Origin: Labilithrix sp.
Lineage (GTDB): Bacteria; Myxococcota_A; Polyangia; Polyangiales; Polyangiaceae
Direction of reading: 5' to 3'
NCBI GenBank assembly: GCA_019637175.1
Contig: JAHBWD010000055.1
Span: 1-60,036, forward strand
Length of the DNA stretch: 60,036 nucleotides
Shown: piece after piece, positions 18,411 to 26,620 of the stretch
Position numbering within the stretch: the stretch's first letter is position 1
Layout: every line of letters starts with the position of its first letter
The notes under the pieces: model-generated
Told to the model about the DNA's origin: nothing
The model's input: only the letters and a program-made list of their open reading frames with translations
Databases searched by the model: none
Made by a program: the position numbers and the translations under genes

Positions 18411-19526
18411 GTGCGGAACCGTCGTCGGGCCACGTTTTTCGCCCTCGCCGCGGCCCTGCTCGGCGTGACGGGAGGCGGCCGAGCGCGCGCTGGCGGGATG
18501 GACCCGACGCCGGAGCGCTTCGTCATCCAGCCGCCGAACCTGCCGCCGGGGCAGACCTGCCAGTCGATCGCCGCCGATCCCGGCGCGCTCGTCTCCGCCG
18601 GGCTCCGGCCGCAAGACTTCCCCTGCCGGCCCGACAACGCGTCGTTCAGGAACATGGTCTCGGAGCTCGGCTTCGCGATCGCGCCGAGCGCCTTCTATCC
18701 CGCGCGCACGACTGGGGTCGGCGGCTTCACGGTGAGCCTCGAGGCGAGCTACACGCGCATCTCGCCCGATCGCACCGCCGACGGCGGCAGCGCGCCGTAC
18801 TGGCGTCTCGGCTCGCGCGGCTCGCAAGATCCGAACACGAAGCAGTTCTCGATCGTCAACAACGCGCCCGACTCGGTGCTCCAGATCTACGCCGTCAAGG
18901 CGCGCAAGGGCCTGCCCTACGGCTTCGAGCTCGCGGGCAGCATGGGGTACATCTCGAACACGACGCTCTGGGTCGGCGGCGGCGACATTCGCTGGTCGCT
19001 GATGGAGGGCTTCCGCACGGGCGCGCTCGGCCTCTTGCCCGACGTCTCCGTCGGCGGCGGCGTGCGCACGATCACGGGGACGTCGAAGTTCTATCTGACG
19101 ACGGCGGGCATCGACGTGAAGATGTCGAAGGCGATCACGCTCGCCGACAGCGCGCAGCTCATCCCGACGATCGGCTATCAGCGCGTCATCATCTTCGGCG
19201 ACTCGAACGTCGTCGACGCGACGCCCAACGTCGACGCGCTCCAGCAGTGCGGCTACGACGGCCCCGATCCGAGCACGGGCGCGCCCACGTGCCGCAACAA
19301 GCTGCCGAACGGCCAAGACAACACGGTCGACTTCGCGAACACCTTCACGTTCCAGAGGGTCCGCGTGCACCGGCACCGCGGCATCCTCGGGCTCAACTAC
19401 AAGTACGAGCTGATCTGGCTGGGCTCGCAGATCGCGTTCGACATCACCGCGCCGAGGGACGAAAACGCGTTCTTGGTCGGGAGCAGGCAGTGGACGCTGT
19501 CGTTCGAAGGCGGAGTCTCGTTCTAG
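18411..19526 (+). CDS. Predicted outer-membrane beta-barrel protein
   Basis: A 371-residue protein with a signal peptide (ATFFALAAALLGVTGGGRARA) and a body of alternating hydrophobic strands, e.g. GFTVSLEASYTRISP, GFELAGSMGYISNTTLW and LIPTIGYQRVIIFGD. It ends GVSF, with the C-terminal Phe typical of proteins inserted by the BAM complex. No substrate can be assigned. An extracellular-loop-like segment near residue 280 has two Cys residues. The 3' end overlaps the P460 gene by 37 bp in a different frame, so the two are probably expressed together. Confidence 0.75.
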   Translation: MRNRRRATFFALAAALLGVTGGGRARAGGMDPTPERFVIQPPNLPPGQTCQSIAADPGALVSAGLRPQDFPCRPDNASFRNMVSELGFAIAPSAFYPARTTGVGGFTVSLEASYTRISPDRTADGGSAPYWRLGSRGSQDPNTKQFSIVNNAPDSVLQIYAVKARKGLPYGFELAGSMGYISNTTLWVGGGDIRWSLMEGFRTGALGLLPDVSVGGGVRTITGTSKFYLTTAGIDVKMSKAITLADSAQLIPTIGYQRVIIFGDSNVVDATPNVDALQQCGYDGPDPSTGAPTCRNKLPNGQDNTVDFANTFTFQRVRVHRHRGILGLNYKYELIWLGSQIAFDITAPRDENAFLVGSRQWTLSFEGGVSF

Positions 19527-20050
19527 CGGCGCTGGTCGCCTCGGCGGCCTGCGTGTCGCTCGTCGAGGCGTGTCGGCCTGCGCCCGCGGGGCCGCTCGTC
19601 GGCGTGAGCGATCGGCCCGCCGGAGGATCGACGACGACGGCTGCGCGCGACGCCGGCTTGCGCGACGGCGCCGGCTCGCTGCCGTCCGACTACCGCGCGA
19701 CCTTCACCAAGGTGAACAAGGTGCGCTTCGTCTCGTCCGGGCACGCGGCAGGACGCTGGGACGTCGACGTGTGGGCGAACGAAGCCGCGCAGAAGGCGCT
19801 CGCTTCGCGCGCGCGTGAAGCGCCGGTCGGGGCCGTCGTCGTGCAGGAGCACTACGAGAAGAGCAGCGGGCTCGCGGGCCCGGTGATGGTGATGGAGAAG
19901 CGCGCGCAGGGATACGCGCCGGAGCACGGCGACTGGCGATGGGCGATCGTCGGATCGCAAGGACAGCTCGTGAGAGACGGCGTCGTCGACTCGTGCGCCG
20001 GCTGTCACGACGACGCGCCGATGGACGGGCTCTTTCCGATCGTGGAGTGA
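19490..20050 (+). CDS. Cytochrome P460-family lipoprotein
   Basis: A 186-residue predicted periplasmic c-type cytochrome. GTG 19490 is used, inside the end of the barrel gene; the leader has a hydrophobic core and Cys residues in ASAAC and LVEAC that could be lipidated. The mature part follows the P460 pattern: YRATFTKVNKVRFVSSGHAA, VGAVVVQEHYE, VMVMEKRAQGYAP, HGDWRWAIV, then the heme-binding motif CAGCH in VDSCAGCHDDAPMDGLFP. P460 enzymes oxidise hydroxylamine or detoxify NO; many myxobacterial relatives have unknown roles. Whether the cross-linking Lys is present cannot be decided by eye. Confidence 0.85.
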   Translation: MDAVVRRRSLVLAALVASAACVSLVEACRPAPAGPLVGVSDRPAGGSTTTAARDAGLRDGAGSLPSDYRATFTKVNKVRFVSSGHAAGRWDVDVWANEAAQKALASRAREAPVGAVVVQEHYEKSSGLAGPVMVMEKRAQGYAPEHGDWRWAIVGSQGQLVRDGVVDSCAGCHDDAPMDGLFPIVE

Positions 20051-20935
20051 TCAGATCACGAGCGCCGCGATGAGCGCGACGAAGATCGCGATTGCGGCGA
20101 ACACCGTGAGCCCGACGACCCCCACGACCGCGGTGGCGTTCGCCTTCTTCGCGCGCTCGCCCTCGAGGCGATAGCAGCCGCGCAGGAACGCGTGCGTGGC
20201 GCGGCTCGGGACGTTGCTCATCTGATCGACGATCCCGAACGCGGCGCGCGCGCCTTCCTTCATCGCGACGACGACCGCGCCGACCGGGCCCATCACGAGA
20301 TCCCACCCGCAGGCGTAGAGCCCGAAGCGAAGGGCGCGCGTGCGCGCGCGCCTCGCGCCGCATCGCGCGGCGCCGGCGTCGATCGAGAGGCCGTGGGCGG
20401 CGTGCATCGAGACCATGAACGCGGCGAACGCGGGGATGCCGAAGACGAGCGCGCGGAGCGCGATCGATCGCGCGTGAGGATCCCACGTGAGGTGCGTGAG
20501 GAGCGTGGGCCTCACGAGCGCGAGCACGGGGATGACGGTGAGCACCCACGTCGCGACGGTGACGAGCTCGGAGAGCGCGGCGAAGCGCAGCGCGGGCAGC
20601 ACCGGGCCGTCGGGCAAGAGCTCGAAGAACGACTCGGCGTCGCGCGTCGTCGATCGCGCCGTGGCCCAGAGGCGCGTGAGCGGGGACGCGCCCGGCCTCT
20701 CCCACGCGACGATCGCGACGATGCCGGAGCGCGACTGATCGCGATCTTCGCAGCCGGTGCAGTCGGCCTCACCGCAGACGAGGCACACGACGGCGGCGGG
20801 CACGTCGAGCAGATCGGTCGAGGCGCGATCTTCGTCGTCGCGCCGGCGCGCGGCCGCCTCACGATCGAGCCGTGCCTCGAGAGGCTCGAGCCGATCGTTG
20901 TCATTCTCCGGCCGGAGACGACGCAGCGGTGCCAT
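20051..20935 (-). CDS. Membrane protein with N-terminal CxxC zinc-like motif
   Basis: A 294-residue protein of unknown function. The acidic/basic N-terminal 50 residues are followed by CLVCGEADCTGC (about 51-62), a likely metal-binding knuckle, then several membrane helices (e.g. LVTVATWVLTVIPVLALV, ALVFGIPAFAAFMVSMHAAH, VVGVVGLTVFAAIAIFVALI). The arrangement recalls Yip1/DUF-type zinc-ribbon membrane proteins but is not specific. It ends directly against the convergent P460 stop codon. Probably in the same transcription unit as the next zinc-ribbon membrane gene, 64 bp upstream. Confidence 0.7.
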   Translation of the reverse strand: MAPLRRLRPENDNDRLEPLEARLDREAAARRRDDEDRASTDLLDVPAAVVCLVCGEADCTGCEDRDQSRSGIVAIVAWERPGASPLTRLWATARSTTRDAESFFELLPDGPVLPALRFAALSELVTVATWVLTVIPVLALVRPTLLTHLTWDPHARSIALRALVFGIPAFAAFMVSMHAAHGLSIDAGAARCGARRARTRALRFGLYACGWDLVMGPVGAVVVAMKEGARAAFGIVDQMSNVPSRATHAFLRGCYRLEGERAKKANATAVVGVVGLTVFAAIAIFVALIAALVI

Positions 20936-20999
20936 GCCCGGAGCATGGCTCCATCGCGAGGTTCGTGCACGTCACGTCTCGGTCTTATCCCGTGAAGGA

Positions 21000-21629
21000 T
21001 CAGTGAACGTGCTGGCCCTTGGAGGTGCCGCGCGTGACCTTGATGTCGTCGACCCGGCCTCCGAGGCGCACAGACACCGCCACCGCGAAGAGCGAGACCG
21101 CGAGCATCGCCCAGAACGACCAATCCCACGTGTAACGCACGGGGATCCCGCGCTTGCCGTGAGGAGGAAAGAGGAGGAGGACCGCGATCGCGACCGCGGG
21201 CGCGGCGGCGAGGGCTGCGGCGGCGACGCGAGCTCCGCGGAGTTGCGCGATGTTGCGCCGGCTGAGGACGGTCGGGATGAGCACCGACCAGCCGACGAAC
21301 GAGGCCCAGAGCCAGCCGAGCCTGTCGGTCGCGAGGTCGAAGCCCGACTTGGCGTCGATGTACGGCAGGGTGAGGCGGACCCACGGGAGGAAGAAGAGCG
21401 CGATGCCGATGAGCGCGAGGACGAGCAGCGGGCCCTTGCCGCGGCCGAGGTACGTCCACGGCAGCGTCTCGAGCTCGGGCGTCGTGGGGACGCCGCCCTC
21501 GTCGTGCAGGGCGTCGAGCGAGGGCGGGAGCTTCTCGAAATTCGTGAGCTCCATCCCGCAGACGGGACAGGTCTTCTCTTCGCCCTCCTCGAACATCTCG
21601 CGGCAGAACGGACAGGCGAGCAGACCCAC
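21000..21629 (-). CDS. Zinc-ribbon membrane protein
   Basis: A 209-residue protein. GTG 21629 starts VGLLACPFCREMFEE; ATG 21662 would add 11 residues and cannot be excluded. The N-terminal double CxxC (ACPFC ... CPVCGMEL) forms a zinc ribbon, followed by a linker and four to five membrane helices (GPLLVLALIGIALFFLPWV, WLWASFVGWSVLIPTVL, AAAALAAAPAVAIAVLLLF, WDWSFWAMLAVSLFAVAVSV). Function unknown. Divergent from phhB. Confidence 0.7.
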   Translation of the reverse strand: MGLLACPFCREMFEEGEEKTCPVCGMELTNFEKLPPSLDALHDEGGVPTTPELETLPWTYLGRGKGPLLVLALIGIALFFLPWVRLTLPYIDAKSGFDLATDRLGWLWASFVGWSVLIPTVLSRRNIAQLRGARVAAAALAAAPAVAIAVLLLFPPHGKRGIPVRYTWDWSFWAMLAVSLFAVAVSVRLGGRVDDIKVTRGTSKGQHVH

Positions 21630-21743
21630 GCGCCCAGCATAGCCAATGCTTCCGAAGTTCATCTCTTCGCGGAACGACAGGGCGACGGAGGTCTTGTTCC
21701 CGTGGTGCTTGTGCTCCTCGGGCTGAGCGCGCATCCTGCGCAC

Positions 21744-22067
21744 ATGGCCCGACCTCAGAAGCTCGAGTCTCCGGTCGTCGACGCGTGGCTCGCCGATCAC
21801 GCGGGCTGGTCGAGGGAGGAGGGCGCGATCGCGCGCGCGTATCGCTTCGCGGACTTCGCCGCGGCGCTCGCGTTCACCGTCCGCGTCGGGATGATCGCGG
21901 AGAAGCGCGACCACCACCCCGACGTGCTCCTCGGGTGGGGCAAGGCCCGCGTCACGTGGACGACCCACGACGCCGGCGGGATCACCCGGCTCGACCTCGA
22001 CCTGGCCGAGGCTACCGACGCGATCGCTTCCGACTTGCGTCCCGCCTCGGAGGCGAGCAAGGACTGA
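21744..22067 (+). CDS. phhB: Pterin-4a-carbinolamine dehydratase
   Basis: A 107-residue enzyme of the PCD/DCoH family, which dehydrates 4a-hydroxytetrahydropterin during aromatic amino acid hydroxylation. EKRDHHPDVLLGWGKARVTW contains the family's active-site His-His-Pro, and the length is typical. Start ATG 21744 (MARPQKLESP). In bacteria lacking pterin-dependent hydroxylases, members of this family are also linked to molybdopterin; no such gene is near. The next gene (rnc) begins nine bases after its stop. Confidence 0.9.
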   Translation: MARPQKLESPVVDAWLADHAGWSREEGAIARAYRFADFAAALAFTVRVGMIAEKRDHHPDVLLGWGKARVTWTTHDAGGITRLDLDLAEATDAIASDLRPASEASKD

Positions 22068-22076
22068 AGAGGGGCC

Positions 22077-22811
22077 TTGAAGGAGTCCGAGCTCGCCGCA
22101 GCGCGCGCGCGAATCAAGGCGCGCATCCAGGGGATCGTCGGCGCCGCCGACGCGGAGATCCCTCGCTTCGACGAGGCGCTCACGCACCCGAGCTTCGCCA
22201 ACGAGTCGGGCGCCCCCGACAACCAGCGCCTCGAGTTCCTCGGCGACGCGGTGCTCGGTCTCTGCGTGAGCGAGCTGCTCGGCCAGAGCCGCCCCGACGC
22301 CGACGAGGGCGCGCTGACGCGCATGCGCAGCGCGCTCGTCAACGCGGAGGCGCTCGCGCGGTGGGCGCGCGCCGAAGGGATCGGCGAGGGCCTCGCGCTC
22401 GGCAAGGGCGCGCGCTCGGGCAGCGAGCGCGAGCAGACGAACGTGCTCGCCGACGCGGTCGAGGCGCTCGTCGCGAGCGTGTACGAGGCGCTCGGGCTCG
22501 AGGGCGCGCGCAAGCTCGTCGAGCACGTCATCCGCGATCCGATGCAGGAGGCCGAGCGCCTCGGCTCGCGCGATCCGAAGAGCCTCCTGCAAGAGCAGGT
22601 GCAGGCGCGCGGGCTCGCGGCGCCGACGTACCGCGTGCGCGGCGTGCGCGGCCCGCAGCACGATCCGACGTTCGAGGTCGAGGTGCTGATCGGCAGCGAC
22701 GTGCTCGGCGTCGGCGAGGGACGATCGAAGCGCGTGGCCGAGCGCGCGGCGGCGCTCGCGGCGCTCGCGGCGGAGCCGCCGGAGATCGGCGAGGTCAGCG
22801 GCGAGGGCTGA
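22077..22811 (+). CDS. rnc: Ribonuclease III
   Basis: A 244-residue double-strand-specific endoribonuclease for rRNA and mRNA processing. The catalytic domain (about 1-160) has the signature NQRLEFLGDAVLGLCVSELL with the metal-binding Glu and Asp, preceded by LTHPSFANE. The C-terminal dsRNA-binding domain (about 165-240) reads DPKSLLQEQVQARG and GEGRSKRVAERAAALAALA. The start appears to be TTG 22077, nine bases after the phhB stop with GAGGGG upstream; no nearby ATG fits. Last 17 bp overlap the convergent foldase gene. Confidence 0.95.
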   Translation: MKESELAAARARIKARIQGIVGAADAEIPRFDEALTHPSFANESGAPDNQRLEFLGDAVLGLCVSELLGQSRPDADEGALTRMRSALVNAEALARWARAEGIGEGLALGKGARSGSEREQTNVLADAVEALVASVYEALGLEGARKLVEHVIRDPMQEAERLGSRDPKSLLQEQVQARGLAAPTYRVRGVRGPQHDPTFEVEVLIGSDVLGVGEGRSKRVAERAAALAALAAEPPEIGEVSGEG

Positions 22812-23778
22812 GCCCGGCGTCGAACGGCCGGAGCTCGATGATCCCGAGGAGGCCGGCGTTGACCTCCTTGACGTTCTTGGCCTTGAGCTCGTCGATGAGC
22901 TTCTTCTCCGCGCTCTCGGTGCGCTCGCGGAAGAGCGCGGCGCGGATCTGCGCGGTCGCTTCCTCGACGGTGCGGCGGTTGGCCGGCACCGTTCCGCGGC
23001 GCCAGACGACGGCGAAGGCGCCCGCCTCGGGGACGATGGTGGGCACGAGCTCGCCGTCTTTCACGCCCTCGGCCGCTTTGACGAGCGCCGGATCGACCTT
23101 CACGCCGGCCTCGTTGCTCACCCCGTCGGGACCGACGAAACCGAGGTTGCCTCCGCGCATGTTGGTCGCTTTGTCGATGCTGTGGTCGCGCGCGAGCTCG
23201 TTGTACTTCGCGATCGTCGGCTCCTTGCGCGCCGCTTCGAGGACCTGCGTCGCTTCGTCGTTCGTTTTGCAGAGGATGCGCCAGAGGTTGATCCGCTCGG
23301 GCGAGTCGAACCGCGAGCGGTTGTCGTCGTAGTACTTCTGCACGTCGTCCATCGGGATCGCCGCGGCCGACGGATAGCGGCCCCGGATCGTGCGGAGCGT
23401 CGCCGTCGAGCGCGCGCGCCGGAGCAGCTCCTTCGCGGGCAGCCGATTGGCGAGGCCGCTCGACTCGGCGCCGGCGGCGAGGACGAGATCGCGGACGAGG
23501 ACCTGATCGACGTACGCGCGCACCACTTCGTCGCGCGACGCGCCGAAGGTCGCGAGCTGGAACGGAGGGATCGACGCCATCCGCTCTTCGATCTCGCCGA
23601 CCGTGACCTTGCGGCCTCCGATGGTGAGCGCGGTGCGGGCGCGGCGCGCGGGATCGTCGGTCGACGGCGCGGCGGCGTCGACCGGGGGCGGCTCGGCGTG
23701 CGTCGGCCCGGCCGCCATGGCGGCCGCGAGCACGAGCCCCATCAGCAACGGGGATTTCCTGGTCGAACGCGCGCGCAC
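22795..23778 (-). CDS. PpiC/SurA-like periplasmic peptidyl-prolyl isomerase
   Basis: A 327-residue exported foldase. GTG 23778 is preceded by AAGGAG at good spacing and gives an Arg-rich signal peptide with core LLMGLVLAAAMAAG and a cleavage-like THAE. A SurA/PrsA-type N-domain (about 55-170) precedes a parvulin domain (about 175-280; RINLWRILCKTND, DHSIDKATNMRGGNLGFVG, AGAFAVVWRRG), then a charged helix. Expected to assist folding of outer-membrane or exported proteins. It lies 50 bp downstream of the small basic protein gene. Confidence 0.88.
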   Translation of the reverse strand: MRARSTRKSPLLMGLVLAAAMAAGPTHAEPPPVDAAAPSTDDPARRARTALTIGGRKVTVGEIEERMASIPPFQLATFGASRDEVVRAYVDQVLVRDLVLAAGAESSGLANRLPAKELLRRARSTATLRTIRGRYPSAAAIPMDDVQKYYDDNRSRFDSPERINLWRILCKTNDEATQVLEAARKEPTIAKYNELARDHSIDKATNMRGGNLGFVGPDGVSNEAGVKVDPALVKAAEGVKDGELVPTIVPEAGAFAVVWRRGTVPANRRTVEEATAQIRAALFRERTESAEKKLIDELKAKNVKEVNAGLLGIIELRPFDAGLSPRR

Positions 23779-23828
23779 GAGGACTCTCCTTGTGGGCTTC
23801 TCGTTACCAGAAATCGGGCGCGCCGTCG

Positions 23829-24338
23829 TCAAGCCTTCGGCTTGGGCCGGCCGCGCTTCGCGCCTTCGAGGACGCCCGCCTCGCGGAGGACCTCTTCGCC
23901 GATGCCGACGAAGCGGTAGACCTCGGGCCGGAAGCTGTACGCGCGGTGCAGGCGCTCGACGACGCCGACGATCGCCTCGGGGGGCAGCGCGTTCTTGCGG
24001 ATCTTCGTGACCTTGCGGATCGAGCTGAGCGGCTCGCCGAGATCCATCAGCTCCTGCACGCGCTGGAGGATGTCGAGCGGCTTGAGCTCGCGCGACCCGC
24101 GGGCCTTGCCGGCTTCGAGCTCGCGGAGCAATCGCTGGCGCCGCTTCTCCGTGCGCCCGTCGAGCTTGTGCACCGACGCGCCGCGGCCGCCGAGGATGTC
24201 GTTGAAGACGCGCGCGACGCGGCGCTTCTCGATCGCTTCGGGGCTGCCTCGACGGTTCGGCGGACGCGTGCGTGCCGGGAGCTCGACGTCGGCCCGCGCG
24301 GTCTTCACCGTTTTGTGGCGGGTTTTCACCGCAGCCAT
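23829..24338 (-). CDS. Small basic protein of unknown function
   Basis: A 169-residue, Arg/Lys-rich, helical protein with no signal peptide. ATG 24338 (MAAVKTRHKTVKTARADVEL) is chosen because a strong promoter ends nine bases upstream; a TTG start eight codons earlier would fall upstream of the expected transcript. The C-terminal tail RGRPKPKA resembles an AT-hook-like basic patch, and the central helices (LKPLDILQRVQELMDLGEPL) could form a DNA-binding fold. No family recognised; a nucleic-acid-binding role is inference. Likely co-transcribed with the downstream foldase. Confidence 0.75.
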   Translation of the reverse strand: MAAVKTRHKTVKTARADVELPARTRPPNRRGSPEAIEKRRVARVFNDILGGRGASVHKLDGRTEKRRQRLLRELEAGKARGSRELKPLDILQRVQELMDLGEPLSSIRKVTKIRKNALPPEAIVGVVERLHRAYSFRPEVYRFVGIGEEVLREAGVLEGAKRGRPKPKA

Positions 24339-24346
24339 CGGAGGGG

Positions 24347-24375
24347 AAAGTAGGCCGAACAAACAAGCTTGTCAA
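24347..24375 (-). promoter_or_regulatory. Strong sigma-70 promoter, leaderless geometry, with palindrome
   Basis: On the minus strand: perfect TTGACA (24375-24370), exactly 17 bp, then TACTTT (24352-24347). The ATG at 24338 follows after eight bases, so the message probably starts at or next to the start codon; no Shine-Dalgarno sequence is present. A 10-bp palindrome ACAAGCTTGT (24363-24372) overlaps the -35 box and could be an operator. The region is conspicuously AT-rich and is shared with the divergent pseudokinase gene. Confidence 0.7.
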
Positions 24376-24404
24376 TTTCGAGAATCAATGTGCCTATTTC
24401 GGGC

Positions 24405-25544
24405 ATGGACGCCGTGCTTGGCGAGCGCTTCGAGCTCGACGCGAAGCTCGACGAAGACGACTCGGGCGAGATCCATCGCGCGACCGATCGTCGCGAGGGC
24501 CGCGGCGTCCTGGTGAAGATCCTTCGCGGGCTCGAGGGGGCGCGGCGCGAGCGCGTGCTCCGCGAGGCGAAGCGCGCAGCGGGTTTGAAGCACGAAGGGC
24601 TCGCGGCGATCGTGGAGGTGGGGCAGACGGAGCGCGGTGAGATCTTCGTCGCGTGGGAGGAGATCGAGGGCGAGCGCCTCTCGGAGCGGCTCGCGCGGCC
24701 CGAGCCGCTCGCCGAGGAGGACGCGGCGTTCCTCGCTTCGCAGATGTGCCGCGCGCTCGCCGCGGCGCACGACGCGAGCGTGATGCACCGCGAGCTCCGG
24801 CCTTCGGTGATCTTGCTGCGCGGCGAAGGCGACGCGCTGCGCGCGACGATCGCCGAGCTCGGCGTGCCCGCCGCCGCGGCGTCGGGCTCCGAGGCGCGCT
24901 TCGTCGCGCCCGAGCACCGTCGCGGCGAGCCGGCGGGGCGTCGCGCGGACGTCTATTCGCTCGGCATGATCTTGGACGCGATGCTCGCGGGGCGCGCAGA
25001 AGGGGCGTTCGCCACCGTGGTGAAGCGGTGCCTCGCCGAAGATCCGCGCGATCGCTTCCTCGACACCGTCGCGGTCGACGCGGCGCTGCGGATGGCGTCT
25101 TCGCCCGTTCCTTCGGGCGCGGGCGCGTCGTCGCGTCCGCCGCGGATCTCGTCGCTGCCGCCCGCGGTCTCGACGCGGACGGCGAAGGAGTCGTCGCGTC
25201 CGCCGCCGGTGGCCCCTTCGAGCGCGCCGCCTTCGAGCAAGCCGGCCTCGAGCGCGTCGGCTTCGAGCAAGCCCGAGCCGCCGAAGGCCGATGTCGTCGC
25301 GGCGCGCGCGCCCGCGGCGCCCCCGCCGCGTCCGCTCACGCGTCCGCTCGCGGCGCGCCCGCGCTGGGAAGATCTCCTGCTCGACATCGGCGACGGCCCC
25401 TGGCCGCGCGTCGTCGTGACGACGGTGGCCGCGTTCGTCATCGCGCGGATCTTCACCTCGGGCGCGCTCCCGTTCCTCGTCGCTATCGCGGCCGCCGTCG
25501 TGGCTTGGTTCACGTGGGTGCGCTCGAGGCCGCGCCGCAGCTGA
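24405..25544 (+). CDS. Membrane-anchored protein pseudokinase
   Basis: A 379-residue protein with the outline of a Ser/Thr kinase (about 5-245) but degraded catalytic motifs. The Gly loop is lost (LDEDDSGEIHRATD), VLVKIL keeps a Lys, the HRD motif is HRELRPSV near residue 128 (Asp to Glu, and the metal-binding Asn absent), and DFG is replaced by ELG. ADVYSLGMILDAML and CLAEDPRDRF show the C-lobe is intact. A Ser/Pro-rich linker and two hydrophobic segments follow (VVVTTVAAFVIARIF, LPFLVAIAAAVVAWF). ATG 24405 removes 12 implausible residues of a longer TTG frame. A scaffold or regulator rather than an active kinase. Confidence 0.85.
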   Translation: MDAVLGERFELDAKLDEDDSGEIHRATDRREGRGVLVKILRGLEGARRERVLREAKRAAGLKHEGLAAIVEVGQTERGEIFVAWEEIEGERLSERLARPEPLAEEDAAFLASQMCRALAAAHDASVMHRELRPSVILLRGEGDALRATIAELGVPAAAASGSEARFVAPEHRRGEPAGRRADVYSLGMILDAMLAGRAEGAFATVVKRCLAEDPRDRFLDTVAVDAALRMASSPVPSGAGASSRPPRISSLPPAVSTRTAKESSRPPPVAPSSAPPSSKPASSASASSKPEPPKADVVAARAPAAPPPRPLTRPLAARPRWEDLLLDIGDGPWPRVVVTTVAAFVIARIFTSGALPFLVAIAAAVVAWFTWVRSRPRRS

Positions 25545-25592
25545 CAGCCGGAGGTGCGCCTGGGAGCTCAGACGGCGATGTAGCTCTGTCCT

Positions 25593-26549
25593 CTACACCG
25601 CGTCGAGGTCTTCAGGCTGACGTGGCGGCTGGAGGATCTCGAAGGTGACGTTTGGTTGCGCCACGAGCCATGCGCGCGCGCGGTCGAAGACTTCCTTCGT
25701 CGCGCAGTCGACCGCCAGCGCGCCGCTTCTCGATCGTTGCTCGACCCCGCAGCCGAGCGTCACGAGGCATGCTTCCACCTCGGCGACGCGATCGGTCGGC
25801 TCGACGAAGACGAGCATGGCCGCCCGTCCTGATCGCGACACTCGCCGCACGATGCGAAGCGCAGCGTCCGCCTCGACGACGTCCCCGAGCGCAAGTCCGT
25901 CGGCGAGGAACGGCGAACAGCAAAGCTCCCACAGATGATCGTCGACGCGCCTCGCGGGAAGGAGCTCGGAGCGTTGCTCGTAGGCGTTGACCGTCGCGAG
26001 CACTTCGAGCTCGTCGTCCGCGCGATCCATCCAAGGCGCGTCGAAGTGCAAGAGGGCCTGCTTCGACCCGTCGATCTCGGGAGGGATGAGCGGCTCGATC
26101 GCCGCGCTCGGATGAGGCGACGCGAGATCCTCGCGCTTGGGATTAACGTACTCCCAGCGGTAGCCACCTTCCGCGAGTCGCTCGACGAGCCGCGCGTACG
26201 CGTGCGGGTCGTGAGCAGACACGACGAACCACGCCGCGCCCATTCCTTCGCAGGCGCAACCGATGGCGGCGACCATCTTCCTTAGCCGGACGCTGCGAGG
26301 ACGCAGGTCGTCGAGCAAGACACGCACGGTCGACACGGGCCCGCGCTCGACGACGCGAAGCGCCCATGTGTTGGCGTCGTCGTCCTGAAACACCTCGACC
26401 ACGTCGTGCAGCGAGACTCCGAACGCGAAGCCTGGCGCGTTGTCGAGCCGATAGCGATTCGCCCGAACGTGGGTGGCCCAGAGGCGTTCGACCACGCCGT
26501 TCCGCGTCGCAAAGCTGATGCGAATCTGGCGTGCTGTCGGATTGCTCAC
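25593..26549 (-). CDS. Protein with two tandem DUF4265 domains
   Basis: A 318-residue cytoplasmic protein. The N-terminal half contains the DUF4265 hallmark VERLWATHVRANRYRLDNAP then GFAFGVSLHDVVEV; the C-terminal half repeats it in degenerate form (ELEVLATVNAYEQR ... LCCSPFLADGLALGDVVEAD). Each half then has a ferredoxin-like beta-alpha-beta stretch (MVAAIGCACEGMGAAWFVVS; VEACLVTLGCGVEQRSRSG). This is an internal duplication. Function unknown; DUF4265 proteins are often single-domain and scattered in Myxococcota and Actinomycetota. No signal peptide. Confidence 0.8.
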   Translation of the reverse strand: MSNPTARQIRISFATRNGVVERLWATHVRANRYRLDNAPGFAFGVSLHDVVEVFQDDDANTWALRVVERGPVSTVRVLLDDLRPRSVRLRKMVAAIGCACEGMGAAWFVVSAHDPHAYARLVERLAEGGYRWEYVNPKREDLASPHPSAAIEPLIPPEIDGSKQALLHFDAPWMDRADDELEVLATVNAYEQRSELLPARRVDDHLWELCCSPFLADGLALGDVVEADAALRIVRRVSRSGRAAMLVFVEPTDRVAEVEACLVTLGCGVEQRSRSGALAVDCATKEVFDRARAWLVAQPNVTFEILQPPRQPEDLDAV

Positions 26550-26620
26550 GGCTTCACTCGAGCGCCGCCCGCGTACGCGCAGAGGTTCTCGCCTCCGTCG
26601 AAGCGGCTCGGATCCTTCCG

